Below are positions 23,375-35,660 of a DNA stretch of 64,000 bases, piece after piece. The notes beneath the pieces are model-generated. The model was not told where the DNA came from. It was given only the letters and a program-made list of their open reading frames with translations, and did not search any database. This stretch comes from Agroathelia rolfsii (lineage: Eukaryota; Basidiomycota; Agaricomycetes; Amylocorticiales; Amylocorticiaceae): NCBI GenBank assembly GCA_018343915.1, contig JABRWF010000003.1, positions 2,418,001 through 2,482,000 of the forward strand, read 5' to 3'. Each line of letters starts with the position of its first letter. Position 1 is the first letter of the stretch. A program made the translations under genes and the position numbers.

Positions 23375-24815
23375 TCATACTGGAGCTGAATACCTAATGT
23401 CAAAGGGTACATTCATTCGTTCTAATTGCATGTGACTAATAGTAGCCTCCACACTAAATCGAGACGTCCCAGTACCGCGTAGACTATTCTGAGCTTCCAG
23501 TACAGCAGATCCATCCATAATAGTACGATCTGGTCTGCCGTGTCCGTGTCTATGGGAAGTAAATTCTAATGTACTTAGTGATAACTGTTCAATTTGATTT
23601 TCATCGTGAGTGTGATCCGAAATGGCCATCCGTAAGATGATGAGTTGTGGAGAAAAACCGAAGATGACCTAAAATTCAATACCAGATGTGAGTACCTTCA
23701 AAACTTTGGGTGGGATGTCTGGTATGAATATATTTCTTACACTTGCACCATACCATAACAATGCAATCACCAACTCGTATTGTGTGTCTATAGAGTAAAG
23801 CACACATGTAGTAGTGCCAAGTACACAAAACGGGGTCGAGGACTCCAGAAGGATGGCAATGATAGTCGGGTACAGCTGCAAACTTGACCGGTCCATCGTT
23901 TCTTTTTGGTGACGATAGGCCATGATAAGGCGTCCACAAATCATAGCCGCTACTATGGTATTCATACCAACGGTTGTAAAAAACATAGCAGCGCCCAGGC
24001 TGCTACCCAGGTATCCTGTCTTTATCGTACCTTGCAAAAATAACACTTGGGCTACAATGAACAATGCTGCCAGAGTATCAATCAGCCATTGAATTGGAGA
24101 GAGGAGAGGGCGTACATAGAGATGAAAAAGCACACAGAAGAGGAAACAGTATGATCCATATATTTCTTTCAAACATCATGTAACAGCGATAAATCTAATG
24201 CAAGCCGCAAGGGTCAGGATTTGAGGGCCATGTGAAGGGTATTAGTACACCAAACAAGAAACTCACCAAAAGTAAACCAGCTAGGAAACTAGCGCTAACC
24301 TGAGAAGATTGGGAGAGGACTATCCACCAGTGGTTCCTACTATTATAATAGTATGCAATCGGGCCCCCAGGATTGTCTCTATGTACAATCCACATCATCT
24401 GTCCGTCTCGTATAATACCTATAACGCCAATCGTGTTGAGTAGTACAAGGGTAAAGCTAAACACCCAGAAGAAACGACGTTGGCCAGCAGTTATTTGAGT
24501 ATTCGTTTTGAGGAAATATACAGTAAGGAGGAACAAAATATAATAGACACCTGTTATAATGAAGAACTACGATCAATTATGGTATGGTGCTCTGAGCACT
24601 TATACAAAAGGCCACATACCGTACAATATTGATAGTACAATAATACCAACGTAAATCGATTCTTCAAATGTTGCGGTAGGTGGCGCCGTGCTTGGATTGT
24701 TAAATTGATGTGGCACCTCAGTAGGCTTAGTTAGACTCCAAGAGAATGGCATATAAGGAAGATTTTTTGTTATGCCACCGCCCTTGCGCCATCGAAACAT
24801 TACCGGATTCTTCAT
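23375..24815 (-). CDS. Fungal multi-pass (about seven-TM) membrane protein, copy 1
   Basis: Function unknown. Several exons on the minus strand start at 24815 (MKNPVMFRWRKGGGIT). They encode successive hydrophobic helices: ESIYVGIIVLSILYG, FWVFSFTLVLLNTIGVIGI, SQVSASFLAGLLLVSFLFGV, WLIDTLAALFIVAQVLF, AAMFFTTVGMNTIVAAMICG and YPTIIAILLESSTPFCVLG. The C-terminus after VIFGFSPQLIILRMA is a soluble His/Arg-rich tail. The loop GQMMWIVHRDNPGGPI and the helix end CGRLIMAYRHQK are shared with copy 2 at 26691-28029, which has the same exon order. The layout resembles the large lineage-specific seven-TM families of Agaricomycetes. I do not assign a receptor or transport role. Exon borders were not all pinned down. 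Confidence 0.65.
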
Positions 24816-25220
24816 AACTCAATTAGAGTTGAATTGAAGCGGCTTTAGTAAAGGCAACATTAGCTCCGGAGTCAGCAACGTAGCCAATCACTAATGCAAC
24901 TCGCTAAGGTTCTACCTTAATGTTCACAGATCAACAGTTTTGATCGTAACGTGGGATAGAAGTTGCTTTGAAACTCGTAAAGCAGAGGATCAACGAAAGA
25001 GTAGTAAGCAAAGGGGGGGGGGGAGAAATGGAAGATGAGAGGGATATTCTGGTGTTTATTAAAATCAAATTACGTGAGACAATTACATGGTGGCCTATGG
25101 TGGCACATAGGATGCAGAAACGGGTGCCGATGATGCATCAATATGCATCAATATTGATCAATGATGAATAATTGATAATCAATCAACTTGAAAGCCGTCA
25201 CTTACACAAGTTATGCTTCT
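24816..25220. promoter_or_regulatory. Upstream region of membrane protein copy 1, paralogous to that of copy 2
   Basis: Collinear, diverged similarity to 28040-28380 upstream of copy 2: shared TTACTTTGAAA.T.(C/T)G(T/A)AAGCA.A..ATCAA and GTGTTTATT.(A)AAT blocks. The tandem duplication therefore included upstream DNA. An 11-nt G run lies at about 25014-25024. The similarity is broken near 25220 by the foldback element. Confidence 0.55.
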
Positions 25221-25946
25221 ACTAGTTACCACAAAAAGTAATGGCAGTGCGATTTGTGCAAACTTTCACCACTTCCCCATCAATTTTCTTCAAAAAAAAA
25301 TTTGTACAAAACAATATCAATGTGTTTTAGATTTCTATCATGTTAGATTTTAAAAATATTTGACAGGAAATGTAAGAGGTGGGTATAAGCATGTAGTGAA
25401 AATAGGGCTCAGATCAAGCTTTATAACGGCGATATTTTTTGAAATGCAGCTATTTTTCTCTTGAAGTAAAAGGAAAGGACATGTGAAGAAAAAAAATCTT
25501 AGGGTGAGAGCATTGACGTTGCAAAAATTCTGCAAGTTGACCGATTTGGTCGTCATTTTGGCCTGTTGGCAGGAGAGCCGCTATATTTCCGAAAAGGATG
25601 GCCAAATCAAAGGAAAATTGACCAACTTGCAGAATTTTTGCAACGTCAATGCATTGCTCTCACCCTAAGATTTTTTTTCTTCACATGTCCTTTCCTTTTA
25701 CTTCAAGAGAAAAATAGCTGCATTTCAAAAAATATCGCCGTTATAAAGCTTGATCTGAGCCCTATTTTCACTACATGCTTATACCCACCTCTTACATTTC
25801 CTGTCAAATATTTTTAAAATACAACATGATAGAAATCTAAAACACATTGATATTGTTTTGTACAAATTTTTTTTTGAAGAAAATCGATGGGGAAGTGGTG
25901 AAAATTCACACAAATCGCACTGTCATTACTTTTTATGGCAACTAGT
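25221..25946. mobile_element. Foldback (long inverted repeat) element, MITE-like
   Basis: Two arms of about 320 nt (25221-25539 and 25623-25946) are near-perfect reverse complements around a spacer of about 83 nt. The same 60-plus-residue conceptual translation appears on opposite strands of the two arms. Differences are few: an extra 6 nt (AATGCA) in the right arm at the GAGAGCATTGACG position, and scattered substitutions near the outer ends. Both outer ends carry ACTAGT, then T(A/G)CCA(C/T)AAAAAGTAATG(G/A)CAGTGCG running inward. ACTAGT could be a 6-bp target duplication or part of the terminal repeat. It has no transposase, so it would be non-autonomous. It sits inside DNA that is collinear between the two membrane-protein paralogues. 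Confidence 0.75.
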
Positions 25947-26690
25947 ATATATTGGTAATATATCACATCGGAGGTAATACACACACAGCTATAAAACAGA
26001 TTGTCGTAACTACAACAATATATGCAAATGTTCCCATCAAAGGTAGTAAAGTATTCTAGAAACATAGGAGCATGAGAAACACACGATGCAAGTAAAGCAT
26101 GAGTAAAACACGACGAGCGCATGAGAAATACATGAATGTATGCGCGGGGGCACTCGGATGGTTTAAATCACACAAAATATTCAAAACATTCAAAACACAA
26201 AGTATACAAAATACTCAGATAAGATACGCACGCAGAAATCTGTCGTCGCTGCATATCTTTGATCACCGTTGCGATATCTCAACACTATACATTCCAGAGA
26301 GGCTGCTTTTATTACAGCCTGAGTATCTTGAGTAATCATATCATACAGAACAGATAAATTCGATTTCCTGTCGTTATAATACGCCAGTAGCGTATCATTG
26401 TACCCAGATAAATTCGAGATGAGAAAAGGAGCTGTATGCTAACCAACAACTCCTAGTGTAATTCATTTTATTTAATTCATAGCTACATACCATAATTGCC
26501 ATCCCCGTCCGGTTCCCAGTAGTCTTGGTATAATTTTTAGTTAATCGTGCACCGTCCTTGGATTTTGATTCATCGTAAATGGCGCATTAATATATTAGTA
26601 CATACAAGCAACAAAGCGTTACACATAGGCATATGGTGCAAGTACTTCCATAGCGTCCTCGGACATTTCGGGGTATGCGCAATAACACTC
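25947..26690. other. Intergenic DNA right of the foldback element
   Basis: The stretch 25947 to about 26255 has no counterpart upstream of membrane-protein copy 2. Similarity to copy 2's far-upstream DNA resumes at about 26270-26335 (TCTCAA...GAGGCTGCTTTTATTACAGC versus TCTCAATTATG...GTGGCTGTTTTTGTTAAAGC). The insertion may therefore be larger than the palindrome itself. No gene recognised. Confidence 0.4.
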
Positions 26691-28029
26691 TTATTTTGAT
26701 TTTATTGAGGAGGTAAAACCTGTCAGTATGGAGGATTGTTCTATAGTATAATTTGGTCTCCTATTTCTGTAAGAAGCGAACTCCAAAGTACTCAATGTCA
26801 GCTGATCGACCCCCTGTTTGCCGTATGCGCGATCACACATGGCCGCCCGCAAGACAATGAGTTGAGGAGAAAATCCAAAAATAACCTACATATCCGAATA
26901 TCAGTCTTTAGAGAGTACTTCGGGCAGAGAATCAAAATGAGTGTATCCTCACGCATGCACCATACCACAACAACTGGACCATCGGCTCGTATTGTGCGTC
27001 CATAGTATAAAGCACGCAGGTAGCAATACCAAGCAGACAAAATGGTGCTGAGGACTCTAGAAGAATGACGATGATGGCCGGATATAGTTGGGAGTTTGAT
27101 CGATCCGTTATTCCTTTTTGATGACGATAGGCCATGATGAGGCGTCCGCAAATCATGACTGTCACTATGGTGTTCATAGCAACGGTAATAGAAAGTACTG
27201 CAAAGTCCAATTCTAAAAGACGATCAAACCCTTTTATAACACCCGTGTAAATGAGTTGTCTCAAAACAAACAGTGCTATGAGAGGATGAATGAGTTGGTT
27301 TATCATACTGCTGACTTAGGGGAGTGGGGGATTGGCTGGTGATAATCTTTAAGACAAACCTGGAAACGCAAAAGCACAAAGAAGGGGGAATAGAATTACG
27401 CATATTCTCCGTTCAAATATCACATAGCAACGATGAATCTAGTGCATACCAAAAGTTCAGTGCTCAGAAGGTGGGATGAATGAGCTGAACATCGCAAGTA
27501 AAAAAGCTCACCAAAAGCAAGCCTGCTAGAAAATTAGCAGCCACCTGAGATGATTTGGAAAGGACCGTCCACCACAGGTTTTGACTGACTGCGTAGTACC
27601 ATATTGGCCCTCCCGGATCATATCTATGCACGATCCACATCATTTGTCCGTTTAGGGCAATTCCTACGATGCTAACCGTATTGAGCAGCACAAGGGTAAA
27701 GCTAAATATAAAGTAGAAGCGGCGCTGGGAAACGGTTATGTAGGAATTTGCCCTAAGGAAATGCATAGTAAAGAGGAACAATATATAGTAGATGCCTATC
27801 ATCGTGGAGGATCATGATACGATACATTGAACATTCATAGTGAAATCAACTTACCATACAGCATTGACATCAGCATGACACCAACATAAATTGATTGTTC
27901 GAACTTTGCAGTAGGGGGCACATCATTTGATATGTCGAGGTGATTGCTGGAAGGGATTTTGACCGGACTCCCAGGCATTTCCGCTAGAGAGAGGTTGGGG
28001 GTAATACCACTTCTATGCCATCTCAGCAT
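26691..28029 (-). CDS. Fungal multi-pass (about seven-TM) membrane protein, copy 2
   Basis: Paralogue of 23375-24815. It starts at 28029 (MLRWHRSGITPNL) and stops at TAA 26691-26693. Helices: QSIYVGVMLMSMLYG, YFIFSFTLVLLNTVSIVGI, SQVAANFLAGLLLVSF, IHPLIALFVLRQLIY, AVLSITVAMNTIVTVMICG and YPAIIVILLESSAPFCLLG. Then VIFGFSPQLIVLRAAMCDRA leads into a tail that is shorter than and different from that of copy 1 after STLEFASYR. The loop GQMMWIVHRYDPGGPI and CGRLIMAYRHQK match copy 1. Multiple introns are inferred from AG/GT junctions at conserved places. Function unknown. Confidence 0.65.
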
Positions 28030-29371
28030 CCCTAGGCTGTTCAGAGCGAAGTTTTCCTGCTTCTAATCAGAACATGGGCCAAAAACAATATTGAGTGCCG
28101 GTATTAGCAGTGTAGACGGTTGTTAATGTTAGTGATCAAAATCGTACCTTAATTAATAGTTTTAGTTGTAACACATAGCAAAAGTTACTTTGAAATTTAC
28201 GAAGCAAAAAATCAAGGAAAGAGTTGTAAACAAAGGAGAGGGAGAAGGGGAAAAGGAGACGTCCAGGTGTTTATTGTAATTGAGCTGTGGAGACAGTTAT
28301 ATGGCCTCTGATAAAAAAACGGTCGTCGATGATGGTTGATTGATATTCGGTTGACACGGCTAATTCACATGAGTTCAGATCTCGTTTCAATTTCTCAATT
28401 ATGCTCCACCATCCAAAGTGGCTGTTTTTGTTAAAGCTCGAGTTGCTTGAGTAGTGAGAAAAGGAAAAGCGATACAGAATGAATGGATTTGATTCTTGTC
28501 GCTGTATTAGAGTGAGCGGAGCAAACGCCGGGGTTTTTCTGTAGGAGATTATTATCAATTAGTGCTTGAGTAGCACATGGCCGTGCGCAGACAAACGAAG
28601 AAAGATCAATCATGCGGCTACGAGATGCTCACTGATCACACATAACTCAGTCCGTCATTTCTCCGAACTCTCAAATAGTTTTTCAAGTCATAATTCATAA
28701 CTAGACACACATATAGTTGCAACATCTAAAAACATTTATCTTCTAGTTCCCTTATACTGGAATAGGATGTCAATGTACGAATTGAAAGGATGGCAGCACC
28801 TAACATTCAAATTGCTGTAGTACTACTTGAATAACTCAAACGACTTGAATGAATCTAAAAGAACATATCAAATGCAAATGTGAGTTGGTAGTGATGAAAA
28901 AATGAAGATCATAATAAAATACATAAACGTCCAGAGATACAGTTAGCTCGCTCCATTTTTTTTTCGTTTTTCTTCATCCGCTCATAGATGAGTTGACCGT
29001 TATAAAATTGTCAAATATCCCAAATATCCGAGTAGTGTATAAGAAAAATAGGTGCAGAAAGGTAATTTAGTCCTTTCAAGTACCAATTATGGAGGTAACA
29101 GCGTCGGAGTGTATGCATGAAATGAAAATAAGAACGAAAGTGAATGACGTCGAAGGATCAGGGCGCGCATATGCATGGTTCCAGATAAACTTTTTTTTTT
29201 AACATTTGATTTATTTATGCTTCTTTAGCAGTCTGAGTGAGGGAGCGAAATGAGAACAGGTTGCGTCGGAAGTGATAAAAGAAAGGTTGGGGAATGGTTT
29301 GTTCTTGTGTTTTATGTTCACTAAACACATGCATATACGCATGCGTCTTGTTTTCTTCTTTTTGTGAAAGA
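28030..29371. other. Intergenic region, AT-rich
   Basis: The first 600 bp are the upstream DNA of membrane-protein copy 2, paralogous to 24816-25220 and 26270-26480. The remainder (28.6-29.37 kb) shows no recognised feature and holds the 3' end region of the CASTOR-like gene. Confidence 0.4.
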
Positions 29372-31965
29372 TTAGCACGAGCGTAAGAGAGCTTGGGCCC
29401 TGACAGCGTGCTTTTTGTTGACCTATACATGCACAAAAATGGAGAGATAGGCATTTATTGAAGATCGCCAGAAAGAATAGAACAATTCCAGCGAGGTTTT
29501 TCAGTTCCCACATGACCGGTGAGGGGGATCAAAGGAAGGGAATGGAATGCAAGAATAAGAATAGACAAGTCAGAATAGAAATCAAGAAAGAGATATAATA
29601 TGAAGACGCACCAGTAAGTTGGCCGTTTTGTATGCCGAGCTATAGATGTGGTTGATGCCTGCCTCTTCGAGTACACGTGAGAAGCGATTGACTAGGCCGT
29701 GTTTATCTGTGTATCACGATCATGACGTGGGGACAAAAAAAAGGGGAAATGATGAGCAACGGAATAGATTGATGACGCCCGAGATCTAAAGGCATACCAA
29801 GCCCGAAACGCCTCAAATCAATTTGTAGACACTTGAGCGTCGTCGACGCATCTTCCTCCTCGTTTTCCTCCCCACCGTACTCTCCTATACCGTTCACCAT
29901 TTCTCCCTCCTCAGCCACATCCTGTCCTTTGAACATCTCGCCTTCCCCATCAGGTCCACTCTCTTCAGCACTAGCGCCGCTATCATCTGGCAAGAACCTC
30001 TCCTCACCACCCATATCCTCCCCACTACCACCAACAGCACAAGCGTTGCCTAGCACTGCCTCCGCCTCTTCCTTCGCCCAGCGCCGATCAACTGCATCAA
30101 GTTCATCTCCGCAGATAACCATATGCCGCTCGTGCGGCGCAAACAGCGCCGCGAGCGCGTCTACGTCCGTCGTGAGCGAGGACCCTTCGGGCATACGCGT
30201 GAAGCTGAAGAATGGAACGTGGATTGTAGTTGCGGTGGGGCGGCGCGACCCGTGCTCCTTCCTTTCAGATTCTGTTATCGTCGCTGGTGCATTCGCTGAA
30301 GGGGCCTGTAATGGCGGAGATAACGGTGCATCGCTCTTACGTGGATACGGATACTGACACAGTTCGGCAGGCGGAGACGCCGGCGTCGGCTCAGAAGGGG
30401 ATGTCGGGAGTGAGGTCGCGCTTAGGCATGTACTTAGGCGTGATTCCGGTCGGGATGAGGAGGACACATCTCCACTCTCGTAGTCCTGGTCATCATCAAA
30501 GTCGCAGCTGCCGGAGTGCGAGGAAGAGGCGGAAGAGCTTTGAGACGATGACGCTTGTCTCCTCCGTCTCCTCTTGGGATGCCGTTCATCGCCTTCCCGA
30601 CCTCGTTGTACGGATTCAAAGATAGGAGAGAACAGTCCAGGTTCCATAGTTGTCACGCGTCGAGGGATTTCTTGCTGCTGCTCACGAAGTAGATGTGCCG
30701 GGCGCGGAACCAGCTCAGGGAATGCGACAAGCTTGACAATCTTGAGCGCCCAGTTCTCGACACTATCATCTACCAGACCAACACAGGCAAGCTCAGGTGC
30801 AAGCACAGAGACTTCACCCGGTGTTGGCGAATGTGATTTGGATCGTGTAAATGTGGCGGCATCGTGTGCTGACGGGGAAGAAGGCTGGAGAATGGTTTGT
30901 GATGTATTTGTTAATGGCGAAGAGGAGGATGGGAGAGTTGCAGTGGAGAATGCTTGTTTTTGAGCGCCTTCGCTGTCCTCTGGTTGATCCTGATGCTCCT
31001 CTCCAGCAACAATATATCCATCGTCATCATCTTCAGCATCGTATCGCTCACGAAGGGGTGATAAGACTGGTGAGAGTGCTCGAGAGGCAAGGTGAACGGC
31101 ATCATCTGCGTAGAGATCGAATCCTGCTTGCGAGAGCAGTGTCATGACGTCCTGCAGCCGCTTTTCTTTGACCTACGTTCATCATTGGGTAATGTTAGAA
31201 AATGCAAACTCGAGCAAAATAAATGCGGAAATGGAATAGGGATGCATGTCTGCAACCTTGAGCTAAAAGAGAAGAGGGTAGAGGATGGAAAATAAAATAA
31301 AAGAGAAAGGAAGATACTAACAAAAATGAAATCACTCATGTATGATGACTGATAGAGTATTGAGATGCCGGCAGCCGCCAAAGGGGCGGAAAGCTCGTGT
31401 ACCCTTGCGCCCGACTTATCTTTTTTTAGAGAAGAAAATTTATTGAAATGGATCAATACGGGTATAATGGAAATTAAAGAAAAGCGAAGAGAGAAAAACC
31501 TCATAGTAGGTTCAAAGGTGTGTGGAGCGGTTAAATGCATTGCGTATGGTGCGTGTCATAGTACATATATGCTGGTCATTACTTACCTAGCTGACCAGAG
31601 TAGTGCGAATCAATTTGTAGCACACTCCAGTGGTCGTAGGACACTTCGACTGAGTTCTCAGTAGACAGGCATGCGCCTCTGAGGGGATTACTGTCGCTGC
31701 GAGATCGTCGACGGCGTCGTCGTTTGTCTCGCTGTGCGATTTCATTGAGTTCTGAGCTTGCAAGAAGATGATGTTCTGCCAAAATGCTGAGCTCTAGCTC
31801 GTTGGCGGTCACATTGAGGAATTTGGGAGAGGGTTGGAGAATCTGTTGAAGGACATGGTGGGAAAGCTTGGACAAGCGAGATCGCGGGATATGGACAAGA
31901 CCAAGAGAGACGGGGAGGAGGGAGATTGTGACCGGAAGTGAGCTAGTAGTGTCAAAGATAGACAT
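29372..31965 (-). CDS. CASTOR/GATSL-like double ACT-domain protein with long acidic insertion
   Basis: Exons 31587-31965, 31322-31419, 29798-31172, 29612-29706 and 29372-29422 sum to 1998 nt (665 aa). Two ACT halves are visible. The first runs VLQIDSHYSGQLDKSGARV then HELSAPLAAAGISILYQSS, YMSDFIFVKEKRLQDVM and TLLSQAGF. The second runs CLQIDLRRFGLDKHGLVN then RFSRVLEEAGINHIYSS, AYKTANLLVNKKHAVRA and ends QALLRSC. This resembles mammalian CASTOR1, a cytosolic arginine sensor that binds GATOR2 upstream of TORC1. Whether the fungal protein senses amino acids is inference. Between the halves lies a region of about 300 residues rich in Ser, Pro, Glu and Asp that is absent from the animal protein. 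The last intron (189 nt) is unusually long for this window. The start is at 31965 (MSIFDTTSSLPVTISLL). Confidence 0.75.
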
Positions 31966-33585
31966 ATAGTAGTGTGTGCGATCGCTTTCGTAGTGGACGT
32001 TGTGGTGGATGAGGAGGGAGAGGAGACAGAAAAGGGAGAAGACGGACAATCACGAAGGATGGGAGAAAGAGAGGGAGTAATAAATGAGGGTAGTAATCAA
32101 TCTAGTGAAATTACGATTAGAAAGTGTACTGTACAGATGGGCTGTAATGATCGTATACAGACTTGTGTTGTTGCATAGACTTCTCTGTTCAGCAAGACTG
32201 GGACACTGCCAGTGGTAATGCGCCTTGCTGATGCAATGGAGAGAAGGAAGCATTGCATAAAATGGAAATCGTCCTCGGATCAACGCGTGCCGACGGTGCC
32301 GGCGCTGATCAGATCCAATCGGCCCAGATACGAGCCAACGGGATCTCCGTCCTGACTCATATCTCGTATCTCTCATGGCCTCTCTCGAGCAGTTTGGGCA
32401 TGGGCGTCTGTAATGGGACTGCTGGGTTATACCATTCCTTGCTCATTCCTAATGTAAACGGAGGGATGCCTGTGTACAGTCGGTATATTAATAAACTGCG
32501 CTATTATTCATTGTACTCGGCCTGCCGCCAGGAGGCCGAAACACAAAGAGGCTTGTGATCAACAACACACCCTCCTGGTCTCGTCCCTTGTGACTTTGAC
32601 CACTGCGGTCCATTTCAACAGGGGCCCATCATCTGACCCCGCTACTATCGCATGGCCTCCACAGCATCATTCAAGAGTAAGTTTTTGTAGCTGTAGCTTT
32701 CTCCGAGCCATCCCTTGCTTCTGTCCTAGCTACATCATCGGCCGCACAAGAACATCGGCAACAGCGGCACGCTGAAAAGCTGCGGTCTGCGCTCTTCAAA
32801 CGTGCCTTTGACACTGTGTCCTGCCGAGCTCAGGCTTTCGGATGATACTGATTGCTCACCAACGTTCCCATCTCTTGCCCACATAGTCTTTCCGCCTGCA
32901 GTCCAGCCCTGATCTTCTTGCACTAAATGGCGATGTCTGGATTTTCTATCATTTTCCACCGCAGATAACGCTTCTATCATCTCAGTAACTCGTCCCTGCC
33001 GCGGGCACGACAGGAAACACATTAACTTGTGTCAGCACGTCACTTGCACCGTTGCGGTGTCTTCTGTACATATATTAACTCTATCAGTGGACTGAATATA
33101 CATGTACTTCTAACATTCAAACATGTATGTATGGGTGTGTGTGTGTGTGTATGTGAATAGGTGACTTTAGGTAAAGGTTATGCTATCTTATCGGTGATCG
33201 TAATGACTCGATTTTCCCTCGTCCCTTGACAGCTCTTGTGACGCACCTCTCCCCGGACTGAGAGGAAGTTCTCTATCTCTGCTGCGGGCTATCATGAACA
33301 CACTCTCATGCTCGCGTTCACATCGGAACTTCTCGGTTTCGGCATTACCACCCTGTATTATATACACTTTTTTTATTTTAGATATGTACACATATATAAG
33401 CCTTGTTTTATCTGCGAGTTGTTCTTGGAAATAGCACCGCACCATATGTTACGTTTTGTTAATAGCTGCCCTACAGTTCCGATTCATCACCTTCGGAATT
33501 TTGCGCATCGCTCCACATATAAAAGCTTCAACAGGTAAAATACTAGCGCTATGGCCTAATGTATATACCCATCCTTAAGCTATGC
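31966..33585. other. Long intergenic region with TG microsatellite
   Basis: No gene recognised. A (TG)n tract lies at about 33134-33151. Open frames here are short and lack splice-supported continuity. Confidence 0.4.
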
Positions 33586-35660
33586 TCCACTAGTAACTTT
33601 TCTTTCGACTTGCGTATGCACGTATCATCTCGACCCCCGTCGTAGGCTGAATTTGAGCAGGATCAAACTTGAACATACGGGACTGCCTCATACTCCATAG
33701 CAGGCCCTCCATCTTATTCTGATCAAGACAAATATTACAATGTGTGATATTACATGTACTACAATATGTACTTGCAGCGCATTAGATCAATACAATAGGA
33801 TATATCAAACTTTAATTGTATTCGCCATTTCTGAGCGTAATTCAAAAAATGTATACATACATTAATTTGATTGGTGTGGTTGATAAGCACAAAAGCCGAA
33901 GACCCGAGGTATTAGATGGATGACGAGATATATGTAGATAGCCTTGCCTACCCCTGTTCCTCTCCGTCTATGCCGTTTCTATGATTACTACTCATAGCTA
34001 CTTATTATTAATATGACTGTTACAGTTACGAACCTTACCATGAATGATCGAAAATCATAGCTGCGATATATATATACTCAGGATGCAAATACACTATCTG
34101 ATTTGGTCCGTGCACTAATCAGAAAACGGTACCCTATCCGATAGAGTGATAGTTTCCTGCTCGGCCAGCTGGACGTATATTTATCTGGTAGAAGTTCATA
34201 GAATGGAACGACTTTTTACATCGTAAAATCACTAGCATACCTAATGTGCCAGTAGCACCCTTTCCGTATTCAAAGCTACCGAAGCTACAAGGAACAACAA
34301 TACTAATAACTGTAGTCCATAGCGCCCAGAGTCTGCGCCGGACTTGTATGCCTCAGACGAAACAAGCAGATCCACATTCTTCATGATAAACAAGGACGGC
34401 TGCACAGTACCTAGTGTAAAAGCTATACCACACGGCAACTTGAAGCCCACACACTATCGCAAGGTGATTGAAATGATCTGTGTATGAAATTAATCGTGTT
34501 AAATATTAAAGCTTTTTGACATTGAGAAGCGCTCACCAGCTGATGAATCTCATGTTGACAAATTATGGGCGTAGATCTGACTAGATCATATGCAAACCGA
34601 CAATAAATAGGACATAAATCCGGAACTCTACTTTTGTTTGAGCTGGAGGTGTCAAAGAGGGTTCCAAATGAGCGCAAGCAAAGTGATAAAAACGTAGAGA
34701 TGACAGACTATCATGGGTATATCATTAAGTTTACACGAAAGTCGGGAAAGGAGCATTTTATTGTCAAGTGATCAGCCAGACGTGGCACCGAGGTCTAACG
34801 TCTAAACTTTGTGCACGGAAGGCTCATGGCTTGGTGAGACATGATTCAAAGAAGAGAGGTGTCTGATGACATGAAATTTTTGGATATTCGACAAAGACCA
34901 AGTGGAGTTTTGGACACTTCCAAGTTGGAAAACTGAAACAAGATAAATTGAGGATGTTAGTGGATACTCTTGTTTTGCTCTTTTTCAAGGGACACTCGAT
35001 TAAGATGAGCGTACATTATTAAAAGATAGATGATCTCAGCCAAGAGCTGTTCATCCTTCGCTGAAAGCGATGGTTTTTGGCCTGTAGTGACAGGGCCCTA
35101 CTGGCAGATGTAGCTTGGACTCAGAGGTCGCAGTTTGATATAGCTTTCTATTCAATATCTTTTTTTTGACAGGTGTAGACGTAGCATAGGATTTGACCGA
35201 TTTCTCTCCTGTCGTTGCCTAGACATAATCGCATAAAGAGTCGCTGTTAGCGATTTAAAAGGACCTAATATGGATCCGAGTCGGTGACCACCGTGACTGA
35301 GTTGTACAATTGAAGTGCCAGTGCCTAAAGTCGCTTGAAGCACTGACGCTGGTAGAAGAAAACTCAAGTCAATGCGTAATAATAACAATGAAAATGTGAT
35401 ACATTTCACGAGGTTCTACTAATAATAACGTTACTAGCAAAATTGGCAGTCTAGTCAAGTGATAGAACAAGATGATGGTAACCTGGAAATACCGGTATAC
35501 AACGGAGAGCAGCTGGTAACTTGCCACTGATGCACTGACGGTTATTTCTTTGGTTCCGCAATGTTCGTCGCAATCCTCCTCTGACCGGGTAGCTAGCAGC
35601 CCGATATGTCTGTTCGCCGTCCACTGACAACTCCTTAACCACCATGATGGCACATGTCCT
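33586..35660 (-). other. Possible degraded or unrecognised intron-rich gene
   Basis: Minus-strand pieces have plausible splice borders but no recognised family. One is a terminal exon (about 33594-33718) reading NKMEGLLWSMRQSRMFKFDP and ending TAG. Another is a hydrophobic piece near 34250-34330 (LWTTVISIVVPCSFG). Others lie at 34.5-34.67 kb and 35.45-35.65 kb. The terminal exon faintly recalls the C-terminal KLY.N.LL..LN.R stretch of fungal DUF6534-type membrane proteins. I could not build one continuous protein, so it may be a decayed gene or chance. Confidence 0.2.

Noticed and set aside
25350..25817. Two opposite-strand open frames with the same translation
   Set aside because: They are the two arms of the foldback element read on opposite strands, so they are a consequence of the palindrome and not protein genes.
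29833..30357. 174-codon plus-strand Ser/Pro-rich frame
   Set aside because: It is antisense to the low-complexity insert of the CASTOR-like gene, whose exons close in frame on the minus strand.
34241..34677. Minus-strand frames as a transporter gene
   Set aside because: Hydrophobic pieces are present but I could not connect them into a continuous protein or recognise a transporter motif.
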